Shown one piece after another: positions 33,785 through 44,926 of a DNA stretch of 64,000 nucleotides. The DNA lies in NCBI GenBank assembly GCA_036925085.1, contig JAUPFP010000085.1:177501-241500 (forward strand), written 5' to 3'. Source of the DNA: Brachycybe producta (Eukaryota; Arthropoda; Diplopoda; Playtdesmida; Andrognathidae). The notes under the pieces were generated by a model. The model did not search any database. It was not told the DNA's origin and saw only the letters and a list, made by a program, of their open reading frames with translations. Position 1 is the first letter of the stretch. Each line of letters starts with the position of its first letter. The position numbers were made by a program, and so were the translations under genes.

Positions 33785-33965
33785 AAACTCTGGCTATCCT
33801 ACCTTTCAGAAAAAAGAGAACAATTTGAAAGTGTTTTAGAAACTAGAAGGGTAGCTTAAACATTTAAGGCGATATTTTTTTTTAAAAAATGTTGTCTTAT
33901 AAAGTGATTTGGCTACCGTTCTAGTTGTTTCTTCTAAAACGGTAGAATAACCACAGTTCGAAAAT
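33785..33965. mobile_element. FB family, copy 6 (shortened)
   Basis: TTCAAACTCTGGCTATCCTA, TTTTAGAAACTAGAAGGGTA and the inverse GCTACCGTTCTAGTTG and GAATAACCACAGTTCGAAA are present; much of the centre is deleted. Confidence 0.6.
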
Positions 33966-34820
33966 CACCTGTTCAATAAACATAAAAACAGATTGCGCTT
34001 GTTTTTTTTTTTACCTTTACAGTTTCTAAACACTGTTTTTTTTTTTTCTAAAAAAACTAGAAACTATTCCTTTTGAAATGATATTTTTTATTATTTATGA
34101 AAAGTGCTTCCAAATTTCAAAAAAGTTAAAAAAAAAAAACCTCAAGAATGTCAAATAGATTTATGACCCATACTTAGAAAGTTATTAATATTTTTATTAT
34201 TATTACTATTACTATTATTACCATTAATAAGTTGTGTGCTGGTGCCAGTATTTATTAGGTCTATTAAAGTCACAGTAATAAGTACTAATAACCCTTTTAT
34301 TAGTAGACTTCTAACCCTTTTGTAGAAGCAAATATTTAATTTTAACAGCATAAAAATTAACATTAACCCAAAAATGGCTCTCAAAAGCCACAAATTTCTA
34401 AATGGCTCTCATAAATTTTAGAACTTTGTCTGCGACTCTGAACACGTATTTTTTTTTTCTGCAGCTTATTAAAAGGTTATGTAACAGGATACAAATGCCA
34501 CAATATATTTTTATATTACTGAAACTAAAAGTTAGTTATAAACCAAGAAGAATACGTTTAATAGTAATTAATATGTTTCGCTTTCAATTTTAGTTTTCCA
34601 CTTTTTAATTTTCTCTGACACAAACTATACATTTTTAAAGATATCATAAATAGTAAACTTGAAGATAAGGCGCCCCATAAAAAATGATGAATGAGAGAAA
34701 AAAAAAAGCATTTCTATTGGCTAAAAATATGTAATTCTGCGTGAAAGAACAGAAAAAAGTTTCATCAATTTCAGCTTTTTTTGTGTGCATATTTTCTGCC
34801 AAATATATAGAATAAAATTA
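33966..34820. other. AT-rich non-coding stretch
   Basis: Short ATT/ACT trinucleotide run near 34185-34225. The CAGCTTTTTT/AAAATTATTTAAA block at 34770-34828 is shared with other sites. No gene. Confidence 0.35.
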
Positions 34821-34821
34821 T

Positions 34822-35155
34822 TTAAAGTGGTTTATGAACAGCTCTTTTTCGAACTTTTGATTACTCTGTTTTTCAGGTGCAAAATGAAGAGAAACTTGAA
34901 TGCGTTTTAGAAACTAGAATGAGTAGCTCAATCACTTAAAAGTTTGAAAATTAAGAGAAACTAGAAGGTGTTAGCTCATTCACTTAATAGTATATTCATG
35001 TTGATATCTTACAAAATAAACTTTTTGTAAGATGTCAACATGAAAATACTATTAAGTGAATGATGAGCTAACACCTTCTAGTTTCTCTTAATTTTGCTCC
35101 TGAAAAATAGATTAAACAAGAGTTTGCAAAACAGCTGTTCATAAACCACCTTAAA
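34822..35155. mobile_element. FB family, copy 7, near-perfect hairpin
   Basis: The best-preserved member. TTAAGAGAAACTAGAAGGTG and TTAGCTCATTCACTTAATAG at the left pair with CTATTAAGTGAATGATGAGC and ACACCTTCTAGTTTCTCTTA at the right, around 34951-35093, with the loop near CTTTTTGTAAG. Outer ends TTTAAAGTGGTTTATGAAC and GTTCATAAACCACCTTAAAG also pair, so the whole 330 bp folds back. Confidence 0.8.
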
Positions 35156-36024
35156 GAATTTTATTCTATATAGTTGACAGAAAGTATGCGGAAAAAAAAG
35201 CTGAAATTTTTTCAACTTTTTCTGTTTTTTTTTTTCCATATGAAGAATTAGGCCTACATATTATTAACCAATAGAAATGCCTTTTTCAGAATTCATCATT
35301 TTTATCGATTAAAAAATGAATTCTTTCTCCTGTCTTCTATAAACTCAAATTTGTTACTTAACGCAAAAAAAAGCAGAAATCCTAAAAAACAGCTTTTTTT
35401 TCTGATATTTTCCACACATGTGGAAACCAGGCCTTACTTTTTTTTTAAGTTTTAAAAATTGCTCCCATAAAAACTCCCCAGTAAATCCATTTAATGAAAG
35501 AAAGAAAAAAACTTTACTAATAATAAAAAAAAAATTCTGACAATATAAAAAGGGGTTCACTTTTAAACAAAGAAAACATCTTCATTGTATGTTCGCAAAA
35601 AGAAAATTTAATTTGGAACAAAAATGCTATAAAAAGACAAAAAAAACCCCTAGAAAATTCGTTTTATTTCTTACCTTTTGTCACAAATGACTTAAAATAA
35701 ATCCCACCCACCCGCCTCATGAAAAAAAGACATCTCACTCTGATTAAGAAAAAATTCTTTTCACCAGTCTTAAATTGATTCTAGATTTCATCATTACATA
35801 ATCAAACTTAAGAAAGGACCCCTTTTTTTAACAAAAATATTCTTTTCAAAGCTGAAATTGAATTTCATTTCACTTTTCTTTTTTTTTTCTTTCAATCTTT
35901 ATCAAGCCTCCAATAATTTTTCAATACTTTATTATTATCTGGTCAATAAAACCACACGATAATTTGTTTTTAGATTTTTTTTTAAACTTCACAAGATGTC
36001 GATTTTCAACAGAAATATCGTCGT

Positions 36025-36370
36025 ATAAGAAGTGATACCACGTAACTGACAAAATATAAATTTTTACTAGAGGAACAAAAAACGTTAAGGTTTTGTTACA
36101 CCATTTTTTTCTTCTAATAAAATTATTTGGACGTTACTTAATATAATATTATAATTATAATACATCACAAACAATTTTTTTCTTCTTCTAAATATTCGCA
36201 AAATCACATTAAATAGATTTGAACACCATCTACCAGATATTTCTACCAGTCAATATCTTTTAAAATAAACTTTTGTTTATTTTATTATATATGCACGTAT
36301 TTTTCCTGATTTTTTTATGCCAAAACCTCAAAAGCACCAAAAATGTCAGTTACATGGTATCACTTCTTAA
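36025..36370. mobile_element. Possible MITE bounded by inverted GAAGTGATACCA
   Basis: Left TAAGAAGTGATACCACGTAAC and right GTTACATGGTATCACTTCTTA are inverted repeats of about 20 bp. The interior is AT-rich and non-coding. Superfamily unknown. Confidence 0.55.
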
Positions 36371-36947
36371 TTGAGGATATATTATATGACAAAAGTAGCT
36401 ACTAATAAAGTAGCCCCTTCTGTTTCAATAGACACTTCTCTACAAAATAAACAAATATTAAGTAATGTCCAGTATTGGACAAAATAATCTAAATCTATAT
36501 TTGAAAATACAAACGCAAAAATATGCACCACTTTGTATTTTAATACAATTGGTAGACACATTTTGAAATATTTTCTGTTGTAATGTGTGATAACCTTTCA
36601 ATTCACAGAAACTCAAGAAATATAGATTTTCTATTTTCTCTGGATGTTTTTTTTTATTTAATGTGTGATCTAGCTCCTAATTCTTTAATTGGCTTTTGGT
36701 GTTTCATCTAATTCTAAGAAAATTTCTAGTTAAGGATGTCATCCAATAATGAAATATTTTCTGTAGTTAGTAAACGTTCCAGAAGGGCAAGGTTTTGCTC
36801 AGCTTTAGTTTGCCTGTGATTCCCAATGAAGTTCATCTAGCATGAGGGTAACCACTTGTCAGAAAACACGCATTTCCTATAACAAATCTTGCAGAATTAG
36901 AGCTCTTTAGCATCGATGACAATGATCATCACCTCGTAATGACAAAA

Positions 36948-36977
36948 AGTTGTTCGACAATTAGTCGACAGTGTACA
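36948..36977. repeat. Solitary end of the CACTGTCGAC element
   Basis: GTTGTTCGACAATTAGTCGA then CAGTGTAC matches the right end of the element at 43441-43854. The other end is not present nearby. Confidence 0.6.
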
Positions 36978-37506
36978 TATACCCTAATAGACGTTTGACT
37001 AGAGTGAAATTACAGACGTCTTTAACATTTTTCTGTACAGCATTTTAATAACTAAGTAGGCTACTGTAGAAAAGATTTTAATTTCTTTCATTTCTGCTAA
37101 ATGAAAGCAAAAAAAAAATGTGGTATATGTAAAAAAAAAACATGAAGTTAATTGGTTCATAATTTGTTTTGAAAATAAAAGCAGAAGTAGACTTCATTTT
37201 AAAATCCTCCACCCCCCCCCCCCCCCCCAAAAAAAACATAAAGAAAACAAAACAATAGAAGAGAATAGAAATAAAAAAACGCTCACAAAATGAGATATTT
37301 TTATTTCGTTAACGTTGAATAAAAGCACATTTAATTAATTTAATAATAATCTTCATAATATATATGTATATATATAATAGTATATGTTATATAATTAATT
37401 TTTTGTTATCATGACTTATTATCATCGTTAAGAAGCAGCATAATTTTACATTAACAACGGATTATTAAGTTCAAATTTCATTAATTATTTTTCATCATAA
37501 TTAGTT

Positions 37507-37541
<35 letters not shown>

Positions 37542-37989
37542 ATCAGTAACAATAACGGCCTACAGAATAACACAATTTACAGACAGTTTTCTCTGCACTC
37601 CACACAACAACGTGTCTTTATACTATCTATTAAATATTATGCACATTAATCTGAAATACAAGACACACTTTTTATTGTCAACTCAAGATTACTGCTTTAA
37701 TTATTTAAATGAGTTAGTTGCATTACTATGTTTTAATATCATTGCTCTGATTGGTTGTTAATGTGTGGTGGTGAGCCACAAGTGCATTATTAGATCTGTC
37801 CTCTTTTTTTTTTCTGTGCCCTGAATATTTTTTTTTTCTTTCTTTCACTCTGCGGTAACGATCACTGGTTCACACATGCGAAATTCTATTCAGAAATTAT
37901 AGATATGAAAATTATCTGCCAAAATTGAACAATTTTGTATGAAAAATAAGTTGAATATGTCTGAATTTGAGAAAAATTAATTTGAAGAT

Positions 37990-38310
37990 GTCCGTATTTT
38001 TTTAAAAAAACAAGCTGCGCATAGCTAAACTTAAAAAAAAAAGTTGAACGTGTCTGTCTCAACAAGAAAAACAAACTGCCAATTTTTCAACTAAAAACAA
38101 GCTGCACATGTTACAACTTGAAAAACAAGTCAAACACGTTTCAACTTGAAAAACAAGCTGCCCGTTTTTCAACTAAAAACAAGCTGCACATATTACAACT
38201 TAAAAAAACAAGTCAAACACGTTTCAACTTGAAAAACAAGGCGAACAAGTTTCAACTTGAAAAACAAGTCTTAACATAAAAAACTCATCCAACATGTCTA
38301 AACTTTAAAA
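37990..38310. repeat. Minisatellite, about 28 bp per unit
   Basis: Units of CAACTTGAAAAACAAG plus TCAAACACGTTT or CTGCACATGTTA recur at least nine times with alternating variants, giving a higher-order alternation of two monomers. Confidence 0.8.
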
Positions 38311-38377
38311 AAAAAAATTAACTGACTTGTAACCAATGAGCATGATGCCACAGATTTCCCCTCACTGTGTCAATTTT

Positions 38378-38510
38378 TCTACAAGCTTTTATTTTACTCA
38401 ACATGAGGGTTGTCCGTTTGCATGGACTTGTAATGAATTTCTCCTATTTTAACCAACTTCCCCATCAACCTAGCGCGCTGAAATTGTGTACATACTGCAG
38501 CCTCTACTAG
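38378..38510. repeat. Dispersed repeat shared with 13315-13439
   Basis: AAGCTTTTATTTTACTCAAC, CTCCTATTTTAACCAACTT and TGTACATACTGCAGCC align in order with the 13.3-kb copy. Confidence 0.6.
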
Positions 38511-40235
38511 TGAGACATGTTAATCTATCAAATTTTGACATAGGATCCTCGAATGACATGTTCAGGATCCGCTGTTATAGGAGGAAGAAGGGTACCTTAA
38601 ATAACGTGTTTTTCAACAAAAAAAATTACATTCCTGGAGTCCCAAAACATGTCTTAGTAGAAATAAAAGCTTGTACAGAAAAACGTATTTTTTAATATTT
38701 ACTTAATTCTGAGGGTTTCTCCATTCTCTGCAAATGTCGAGTGCAAATCATACAAGCATGTATTTTTCATATACTTCAGGTGTCACTAGATGGGCACAAA
38801 AAAATTATAGAAACTCAGAAAAAAAAAATCATTTTCTTTTCTGGGTGCGTACTAGGGCTTAAGGGCACGCATTAATTAATTAATACAACTTCCAGAAAAC
38901 AAGCTCCTTATAGTTAAATAAACTAACCAGTAATGTTGAGTTGAGAAATAGTATACAACTATATATACTGTATGCCAATATTATACACAAAAGATGTGTT
39001 TGTATGCACTGTATAATAACAGTATGCGGTAAATACCATAAAACAATGCAAACACATCCTTAGGCACCTTATATAACTTAAGAATCATTTTAAGAATACA
39101 AAACTTATTAGCAACAAAGATCAAAAGTTTTTGTTTCTTTCTCTTTGAGAAAACATCTAAGTTACATGTATATATTACTGCATATACTATATTATATATA
39201 TAAAAAGCCTCATTTGAGGCACATTGTTGTTGTTGTTGTTCTTGTTGTTCTTTTTGTCAAAGTTAGTCTATTAACAGAACAAATGAGCACCAAAAACATT
39301 TGAGAAAAAAGACAAAAAAAAAAACAAAAAAAAAACAACAACAATCAAATGATTTAATGATGAAACTGATTAAAAATGGGATTGGGGGCAACAACATGAA
39401 GAAGAGGTGGAATATAAAACACACTAAAAAATACCAAGAGTCAATTTGATACAGAAATACGATATTAGAAACTAGAAAATACAGGGTGACATATCACACA
39501 CATGGACACACAGACAGACACAAATCACTTTGATGCACTTCATAAAACAGCCATCAGAAATTAAAAAATGTTCAGGCTGTGTAATAAGTATAGATAAATG
39601 TGGACATTTATTTAATGGTTTTTTAACCCTGACTGACCAGTGTCCACTATGCAATCAAATACTATATTCCATTTTGTTGCACAGAGGAGAAAAAAAAATT
39701 TTATTTTTCATCTGTTGTTGGCTGATTGAAATCAAAATAATAATCTTTTAAATTTATGTTAAATTTTGCAAACACACAATTGATCCACAAATACAAACAC
39801 TTTTTTTTAAACATTTTATTGAATCACCTTGTATAAATAACTTTTAGTGGTGGTAATGACACTGTTCTGTGTTATGACATATAGCATATGACAGTCATTA
39901 AGTGAGAATATACTGTATGTAAAGGGGGGGGAGGACCACAAAATAACATTTGGCAAACAATGTTTCTGACAACTGAGAAGTCATATTTGTATTAAATGGA
40001 GGGAGAATTATTTTGAGAAAAAGGTAATAAAAAGCCTTTCCCCACAGGTTCTCTCCTGGAACCCGAATATTATTAATCTACATGTATTAATTATTTCTAA
40101 CTCATTGAAGTCCATTTGTTTTACATTAAATGAACTTTTCTCTCTCTTTTGTTTCACTGACAGTCTCTCTTTCTCAGCATAAATCAAATGATAATTTCTT
40201 TAAACAAAAAAACGACAGGTAGTATTTCATTTTTG
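38511..40235. other. Intergenic DNA
   Basis: 38555-38665 shares GGTACCTTAAATAACGT and CTTAGTAGAAAT with the LINE-associated stretch at 23365-23455. (GTT)n near 39224-39250. No gene. Confidence 0.4.
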
Positions 40236-40239
40236 TTTC

Positions 40240-40447
40240 TAAGGCCAAGATCCCATATGCAGAAAATGTAAATTACTAAATAATAATGCAACGTAAACAG
40301 AATTTCCATAGTTTCATTTTTTTTAATTCTATTTATGAGAGAAATTAGGCTGAAAAACAAACAAACTAAATTTACTTAAAATTTGTTTTTCAAAATAGAT
40401 AAATTCTATTTTCAGTTAAGTGTTTTCTGCATGTGGAACCCTGAGCT
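40240..40447. mobile_element. MITE of the CATGCAGAAA family, copy 2
   Basis: Left AAGGCCAAGATCCCATATGC+AGAAAA and right GTTTTCTGCATGTGGAACCC are imperfect inverted repeats. ATTCTATTTT and GAATTTCC blocks in the centre. No coding. Confidence 0.6.
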
Positions 40448-40855
40448 AAAAGCATCGTTTCCACTTAAGCTTGTAGCACACACACGAAATTCCGTTCAGA
40501 AAATCAAGAAAATGAGAAAATTTTCCACCAAAATTGGACGGAAAACTGGTTGAAAGGGTTGAGTTGAACAAAAAAGCTCAACTTTTTCCATTGTAAAATT
40601 TTCCGCCTAAAATTTCTACCAGTCAGCGTGAAGCATGTGGATGGTAATTTGGTTGTGTGTGTAGTTTTTATTTTCTTCTCAATAGAGGGCAAACAAATTT
40701 TCTCATTTATTTCCCCCTACCCATTATCTCCAATGATAAATTCTGCAATTTTTAATTACAGATCTGTTCCACCCACAGAAAATATGAAGCAGATATAAAA
40801 GCAAAAAAAAAAAGTGCATAGATTGCGGACCTTCTGTTAACCTGTGGTTTTGTGA
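40448..40855. other. AT-rich spacer
   Basis: AAAATTTTCCACCAAAATTG and its near-complement CCATTGTAAAATTTTCCGCC (40516-40610) suggest another short palindromic element related to 37860-37960. No gene. Confidence 0.35.
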
Positions 40856-40859
40856 GCTA

Positions 40860-41010
40860 AAGATGGTTTATGAACAGTTGATTATCGAACTCTAATTATT
40901 GTCTTTTAGAAGAAAATTGCAAGAAACTAGTAGGTGTTTTAGAAACTAGAAGCGTAGCTAAATTACTTAATAGTATTTCATTGTTTATATCTTTCAATAT
41001 AAACTTTTTA
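40860..41010. mobile_element. FB family, copy 8 (left arm only)
   Basis: GATGGTTTATGAACAGTTGA, TAGAAACTAGAAGCGTAGCT and ATATCTTTCAATATAAAC match the left arm; the right arm is missing. Confidence 0.55.
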
Positions 41011-41495
41011 TGGACAAAAGTTGCAAGTGCAAGGACAGTTTACTTTCAAGGACAGATTTTGGTCAACATTTTTAAGCTGACTAATACCAGCGTAGAAGGC
41101 TCTTGCCCTTTTTCAACTTTAGGTACACTGTGCAGTGTTTTATATTTAGGTAGGGGTAACCATCAATAATATGACAATCATCATCAGAAGCCTGCCAATG
41201 TGAGCGCTGAGGTCATTGAGGAACAAAAGAAACAATAACGGGCCCAACACACTACTCTGAAGAACCCCTGATGTAACTTCCATCTAATCAAATTTCGACA
41301 TTCCACAAGGGGCATTGGAACTCTCTTGCAGAAGATTTTAATGCATGAAAATATACTTGTATTATGGGGCTCTTAAATTTCTGACAGTGAATTATTTTGG
41401 CTGCACCAGAACACGTTGCAATTGTTATTAGGTTTATATCATTGGTTTTTGACAACGCATTTTGCATGCTGCAATTAGACTGTGCACCTCTGCCA
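41011..41495. other. Non-coding spacer
   Basis: AATTGAGGAACAAAAGAAACAATAACGGGCCCAACACACT-type text (41215-41260) reads in the +frame as possible LINE-like 'EEQKKQ' words but no extended homology can be supported. Confidence 0.2.
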
Positions 41496-41499
41496 TAAG

Positions 41500-41692
41500 T
41501 AGGTTTGCCACCTTTCCTCCTTTGTGGAGGACAGTCCTTCATTCGGAGGAAATGTCCTCCGACCAGGACCGTCCTCCACGAAGGCAAACATGTCCTCCAC
41601 ACAATAAATCGTATAAAAACTTAAATACGATCGTGGAGGATGGTCCTGGCCGGAGGACAGTTCTTCCGAATGGACCACAGGTGGCAAGCCTA
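41500..41692. mobile_element. Short MITE with TAGGTTTGCCACCT ends
   Basis: TAGGTTTGCCACCT at the left and AGGTGGCAAGCCTA at the right are inverted repeats. Inside, GGAGGACAGTCCTTCATTCG and GAGGACAGTTCTTCCGAATG, with GGTCCTGG/CCAGGACC, give extensive self-pairing. It is GC-richer than its surroundings. The overlapping frames are artefacts of this structure. Confidence 0.75.
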
Positions 41693-41739
41693 GCCACAAA
41701 CCTTCTTGCCTGCTTTCGGAGTAATTTTTCAAATTAAAA

Positions 41740-41875
41740 TAAAAAAAATTAAAAAATACCGTCTGCTAAGCATATAGTTTCTAAAACACTTTCAAATTTC
41801 TCTGCATTTTGCACCCTAAAAGACAGAACAATCACAGTTTAAGAGACATTTAGAAAACCAATTTAATATGAAGTT
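41740..41875. mobile_element. FB family, copy 9 (right arm only)
   Basis: ACCGTCTGCTAAGCATATAG, TAGTTTCTAAAACACTTTCA and GCACCCTAAAAGACAGAACA match the right arm. Confidence 0.55.
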
Positions 41876-42865
41876 TTCAGACTTTTTAGTTCAGATTTCG
41901 AAAAAAAGGGAAAGTTTTAAAATTAATAGTTTAAAGTATTTTTTTGGACTCAAGAAAAAAAATCCCAAAATTATATCTACACAATAAACAACAGGTTAAA
42001 GAATCAATTAATCCCCATCAAGATGAAATTGACCAATGAATATAAAGGAAAAGAAAAGTGACCATTGACCAATTATAGAATACAAAGAAAAAACGGATTC
42101 AAAAATACATGTACACTGTGTATGTTAAGTGTAAAATTTCCCCCACAGTTCCACTTTAATAGGATATATTGATAATAATGATGATGATGATCAAGAAAGA
42201 CAAAGAACAAAATAACCATTTGTTTACACACACACCCACACCCACATATACATGTTATATACAATATAATATTATATAGAAAAAATAAGAAAAGAACCTT
42301 TCTTCAACCATCAATATCTATTCTCTCTCCCCCCTCTCTCTCTTTCTCTCTTGTCTTTCACTCAAAAATAATAACAAAACCTCAATAAAACCTTTGTCAT
42401 TATTGTTGTAAAACAGACAATAATGTCAACAACTTATTATTGATGATGACGAAAAAAAAGATAGTATAACAAATTGTACATTAAATATGAATTGAGGTTA
42501 AAATATGATGATATAAATGGAAGTTGAAAAATGTAGTTTTTACACGCGTACAAAATTCAATCAAAAATCATTATTTATGTATTATTTACACTGAAATTGG
42601 TTGTGTTTTTTTTAGTGTGCAGAAACAACACAAAAATCAACATTAAAAAAGTGAAAGATAAAAAATAACTACTCTTTAAATTTTATTTTTTTGGGGTTTT
42701 TTTTTGTCAGGAGGATGAGACTATTTCAATGTTGACTTTCAAACACAAAACAATGTAACCTAAAATCGCGACAAACAATATTCCTTTTCTGCACTTTTCT
42801 ACTTTTTAGCTATTGTAGTTAGGTGGCCGAGGTAGAGTGCCGTTTTAAACAAGAAAAATAACATT
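41876..42865. other. AT-rich non-coding stretch
   Basis: No gene or element end; pyrimidine-rich run at 42320-42365. Confidence 0.35.
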
Positions 42866-42869
42866 TTTA

Positions 42870-43049
42870 TACATATTAAGCTTTGTCTGTCTGTGTATAA
42901 CGCTGCACAAACAAGGACAAAAACGTTTAATCACGTCGGAATTTATTTAAATTTAAATGAACCGGTTTTTTTCTCTCATGGTCATAGTTATAGTAGCCAA
43001 ATTAAACTAGAATTTTGCTGCCATCATTTATGACGGGTTACTCCACTAA
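42870..43049 (+). mobile_element. Helitron 3'-terminal element, short copy
   Basis: AAGCTTTGTCTGTCTGTGTA, TTTAATCACGTCGGAATTTA, AATGAACCGGTTTTTTTCTC, then CCATCATTTATGACGGG hairpin and TTACTCCACTAA followed by T. CTAA still fits the CTRR rule. The SRSKNPNNIK-coding part is deleted. Confidence 0.75.
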
Positions 43050-43074
43050 TTATTTACATAAGAATCCTTTTTAA

Positions 43075-43437
43075 TTAGTGTTATTTTGATGTTTTTTTGA
43101 ATTTGAATAATTACTCTGCAAACAAGCCCAGAGGGCCTTTGGTAAAAGGACCATTTAGTCCAAAAGTAGCATAGAAATGCATTGTCATCAACATTTATTC
43201 CCTGTGATACCAATAACCCATTTGAATATAATAAGTTCAATAGCAGCATCGTTATATATGCAATGTTTAGTAGTAGACCCCTAAGAATTAACCAAATCAT
43301 AACATTCCACATGCACACAGCATCCTCTGGAAGCAAATTCCATTGTCAAATAACCCTAGGTACAAATGACCACAAAGACGAGTCTATTCGCTCAAAAATT
43401 TCTCCTAATTTCTTAAGAGTGGGATCGAAGACTATGT
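43075..43437 (-). mobile_element. LINE 3' end, minus orientation, diverged subfamily
   Basis: On the minus strand: DPTLKKLGEIFERIDSSLWS, FVPRVI, then a stop, QWNLLPEDAV, the LINE C-terminal motif. The 3' part GAGGGCCTTTGG/TTTGCAGAGTAATTA resembles 44685-44730, which is therefore another LINE tail scrap. Confidence 0.65.
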
Positions 43438-43440
43438 GTA

Positions 43441-43854
43441 CACTGTCGACTAAATGTCAAACAACTATTTGTCGTTGCGATGTGACAGGCATATTGACTG
43501 GCAACGACACAAGAAAACTGTGTTTCACCAGTTAATAAAGTTGTGGAGAGCCACAACATTCCGACAACCTTTTTTTCTAACGACTAGCATGTGCCAATGC
43601 AAATCAAATGGGAACGTGTACACAGGCGACAATCTGTTGTTCACTCCCATAGTGGTTGAACCTGACCGAACTGACAATGACGTATTTCCGACATATGGAG
43701 TGGCTAATAAGGCGCATCTATGGTTTGATCCTATCAACAAGTCCGTGGCCTGTGAACACATACACACACCAATGGCGTGACTGTTTCGTTCGTCATCTGT
43801 TGCCGTGCCACAAAGGTAACGACACAACAGTTGTTCAACAATTAGTCGACAGTG
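43441..43854. mobile_element. TIR element bounded by TA (CACTGTCGAC family)
   Basis: Left CACTGTCGACTAAATGTCAA and right GTTCAACAATTAGTCGACAG+TG are inverted repeats extending about 40 bp (GTTGTGTCGTTACC inward). TA lies at both edges (43439-43440 and 43855-43856). The 414-bp interior is GC-balanced and carries open frames of 90-108 codons on both strands without recognisable motifs. A Tc1/mariner-like family is possible from the TA edges. Confidence 0.7.
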
Positions 43855-43869
43855 TACATACAGCCTTAA

Positions 43870-44195
43870 GGTTGGTTTACATTAGACAACAAAGTGTTGT
43901 ATTGTGTTGTACAACTCACCACATTTGATGTGAGTGCTATAGAAAGTAGAGCTCTGTTCAACATTTTGTGACAGAAAATGTTGCAGCCAATGGGAAGCCA
44001 CAATCCATCATTGCACTTCAAGGTTACAAAAGGTGTGCCTAATATGCATACTAATGAGCACTGGCCAGAATAAATTGTGCCTCAACTTGCTGTATCAGTG
44101 TATCACAGTGTAAATACTGTTTGTGGTACACCACACTCTACAACACATGTTGTACAACATATTACAATATTTATGTTGCCTAATGTAAACCCACC
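43870..44195. mobile_element. MITE with GGTTGGTTTACATTAG ends
   Basis: Left GGTTGGTTTACATTAGACAA and right TTGCCTAATGTAAACCCACC are inverted, followed inward by TGTTGTACAAC blocks on both sides. 326 bp, no coding. The end type resembles PIF/Harbinger-like MITEs; no target duplication was recognised. Confidence 0.7.
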
Positions 44196-44525
44196 TCTAT
44201 AGGCGACTTGTCATTATATCCGAGGTCGTTAAAACCGAGCACACGCACTTTATATTTTTAAATATAAAAAAATATATATCAAAATAAGAAATTCAGCTTT
44301 GGCACATTTTGACTTGTATCATATTTACCAACAGCCAACAGAAAACATCTCAGTAATACTGCAATAAAAGTGGGAACAATTTGGCACCTGTAAACTGCAT
44401 CACAAGTGGAAGCTGGCTTTACTAAACGCACAAAGTGAGCCATACACTCACTTTAGGCAGACCATCACTAGTGTGTAGCTAGTAATTGTAAAGACATGCA
44501 ATGGAAAAATTTTTTTTTCTGGAAG
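44196..44525. other. Spacer
   Basis: Nothing recognisable. Confidence 0.3.
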
Positions 44526-44528
44526 CAT

Positions 44529-44926
44529 TAGGCCTAGATCTCACATACAAAAAAAATGCGACTGAAAAAAAAAACGAAATTTATCTACTTTAAATAATAA
44601 TATTCTATTTATTTGGTCAGAAAAAAAAAACGCTAAAACTGTTTCAACTTTTTTGTATTCTGCCACGCAGAAACTGAATTTGAAAAATTACTCAGCAAGC
44701 AGCCAAGAAGGCCTGTGGTTGAGGAACAAGCGTCCCAATGCAGTATGCCAAAAGTAACCCAATAAAAGAGATATTTAAAACGCATCATTTTTTAGGCTCC
44801 TCCTCCTCCTATTCTGTATCTCATCTTCTATAAATGCAGAAATGTAAAGAGGAAACGTTTTTCTAATTTTTATAAATTTTTGTTTTCTGCTTTTTTTTTC
44901 TCCAAGCATGTGGGATCCAGACCTTA
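44529..44926. mobile_element. MITE of the CATGCAGAAA family, copy 3, with LINE scrap inside
   Basis: Left AGGCCTAGATCTCACATAC and right AAGCATGTGGGATCCAGACC are inverted repeats. ATTCTATTTATTTGGTCAGA and its inverse are internal. A LINE 3' scrap (about 44680-44745: ATTACTCAGCAAGCAGCCAA) lies inside. Confidence 0.6.

Larger units (their letters stand above)
35156..37850. other. AT-rich non-coding region
   Basis: No gene. Contains poly-C (about 37211-37228), (TC)n (about 37511-37538) and TATATA tracts. GAAGTGATACCA (36030) and TGGTATCACTTC (36355) with flanking TTACATGG/CACGTAAC form inverted ends about 330 bp apart, a possible further MITE. Confidence 0.4.

Noticed and set aside
43182..43928. 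Overlapping 90-117-codon frames on both strands
   Set aside because: They cross the LINE tail and TIR element boundaries, so no single frame respects the element structure.
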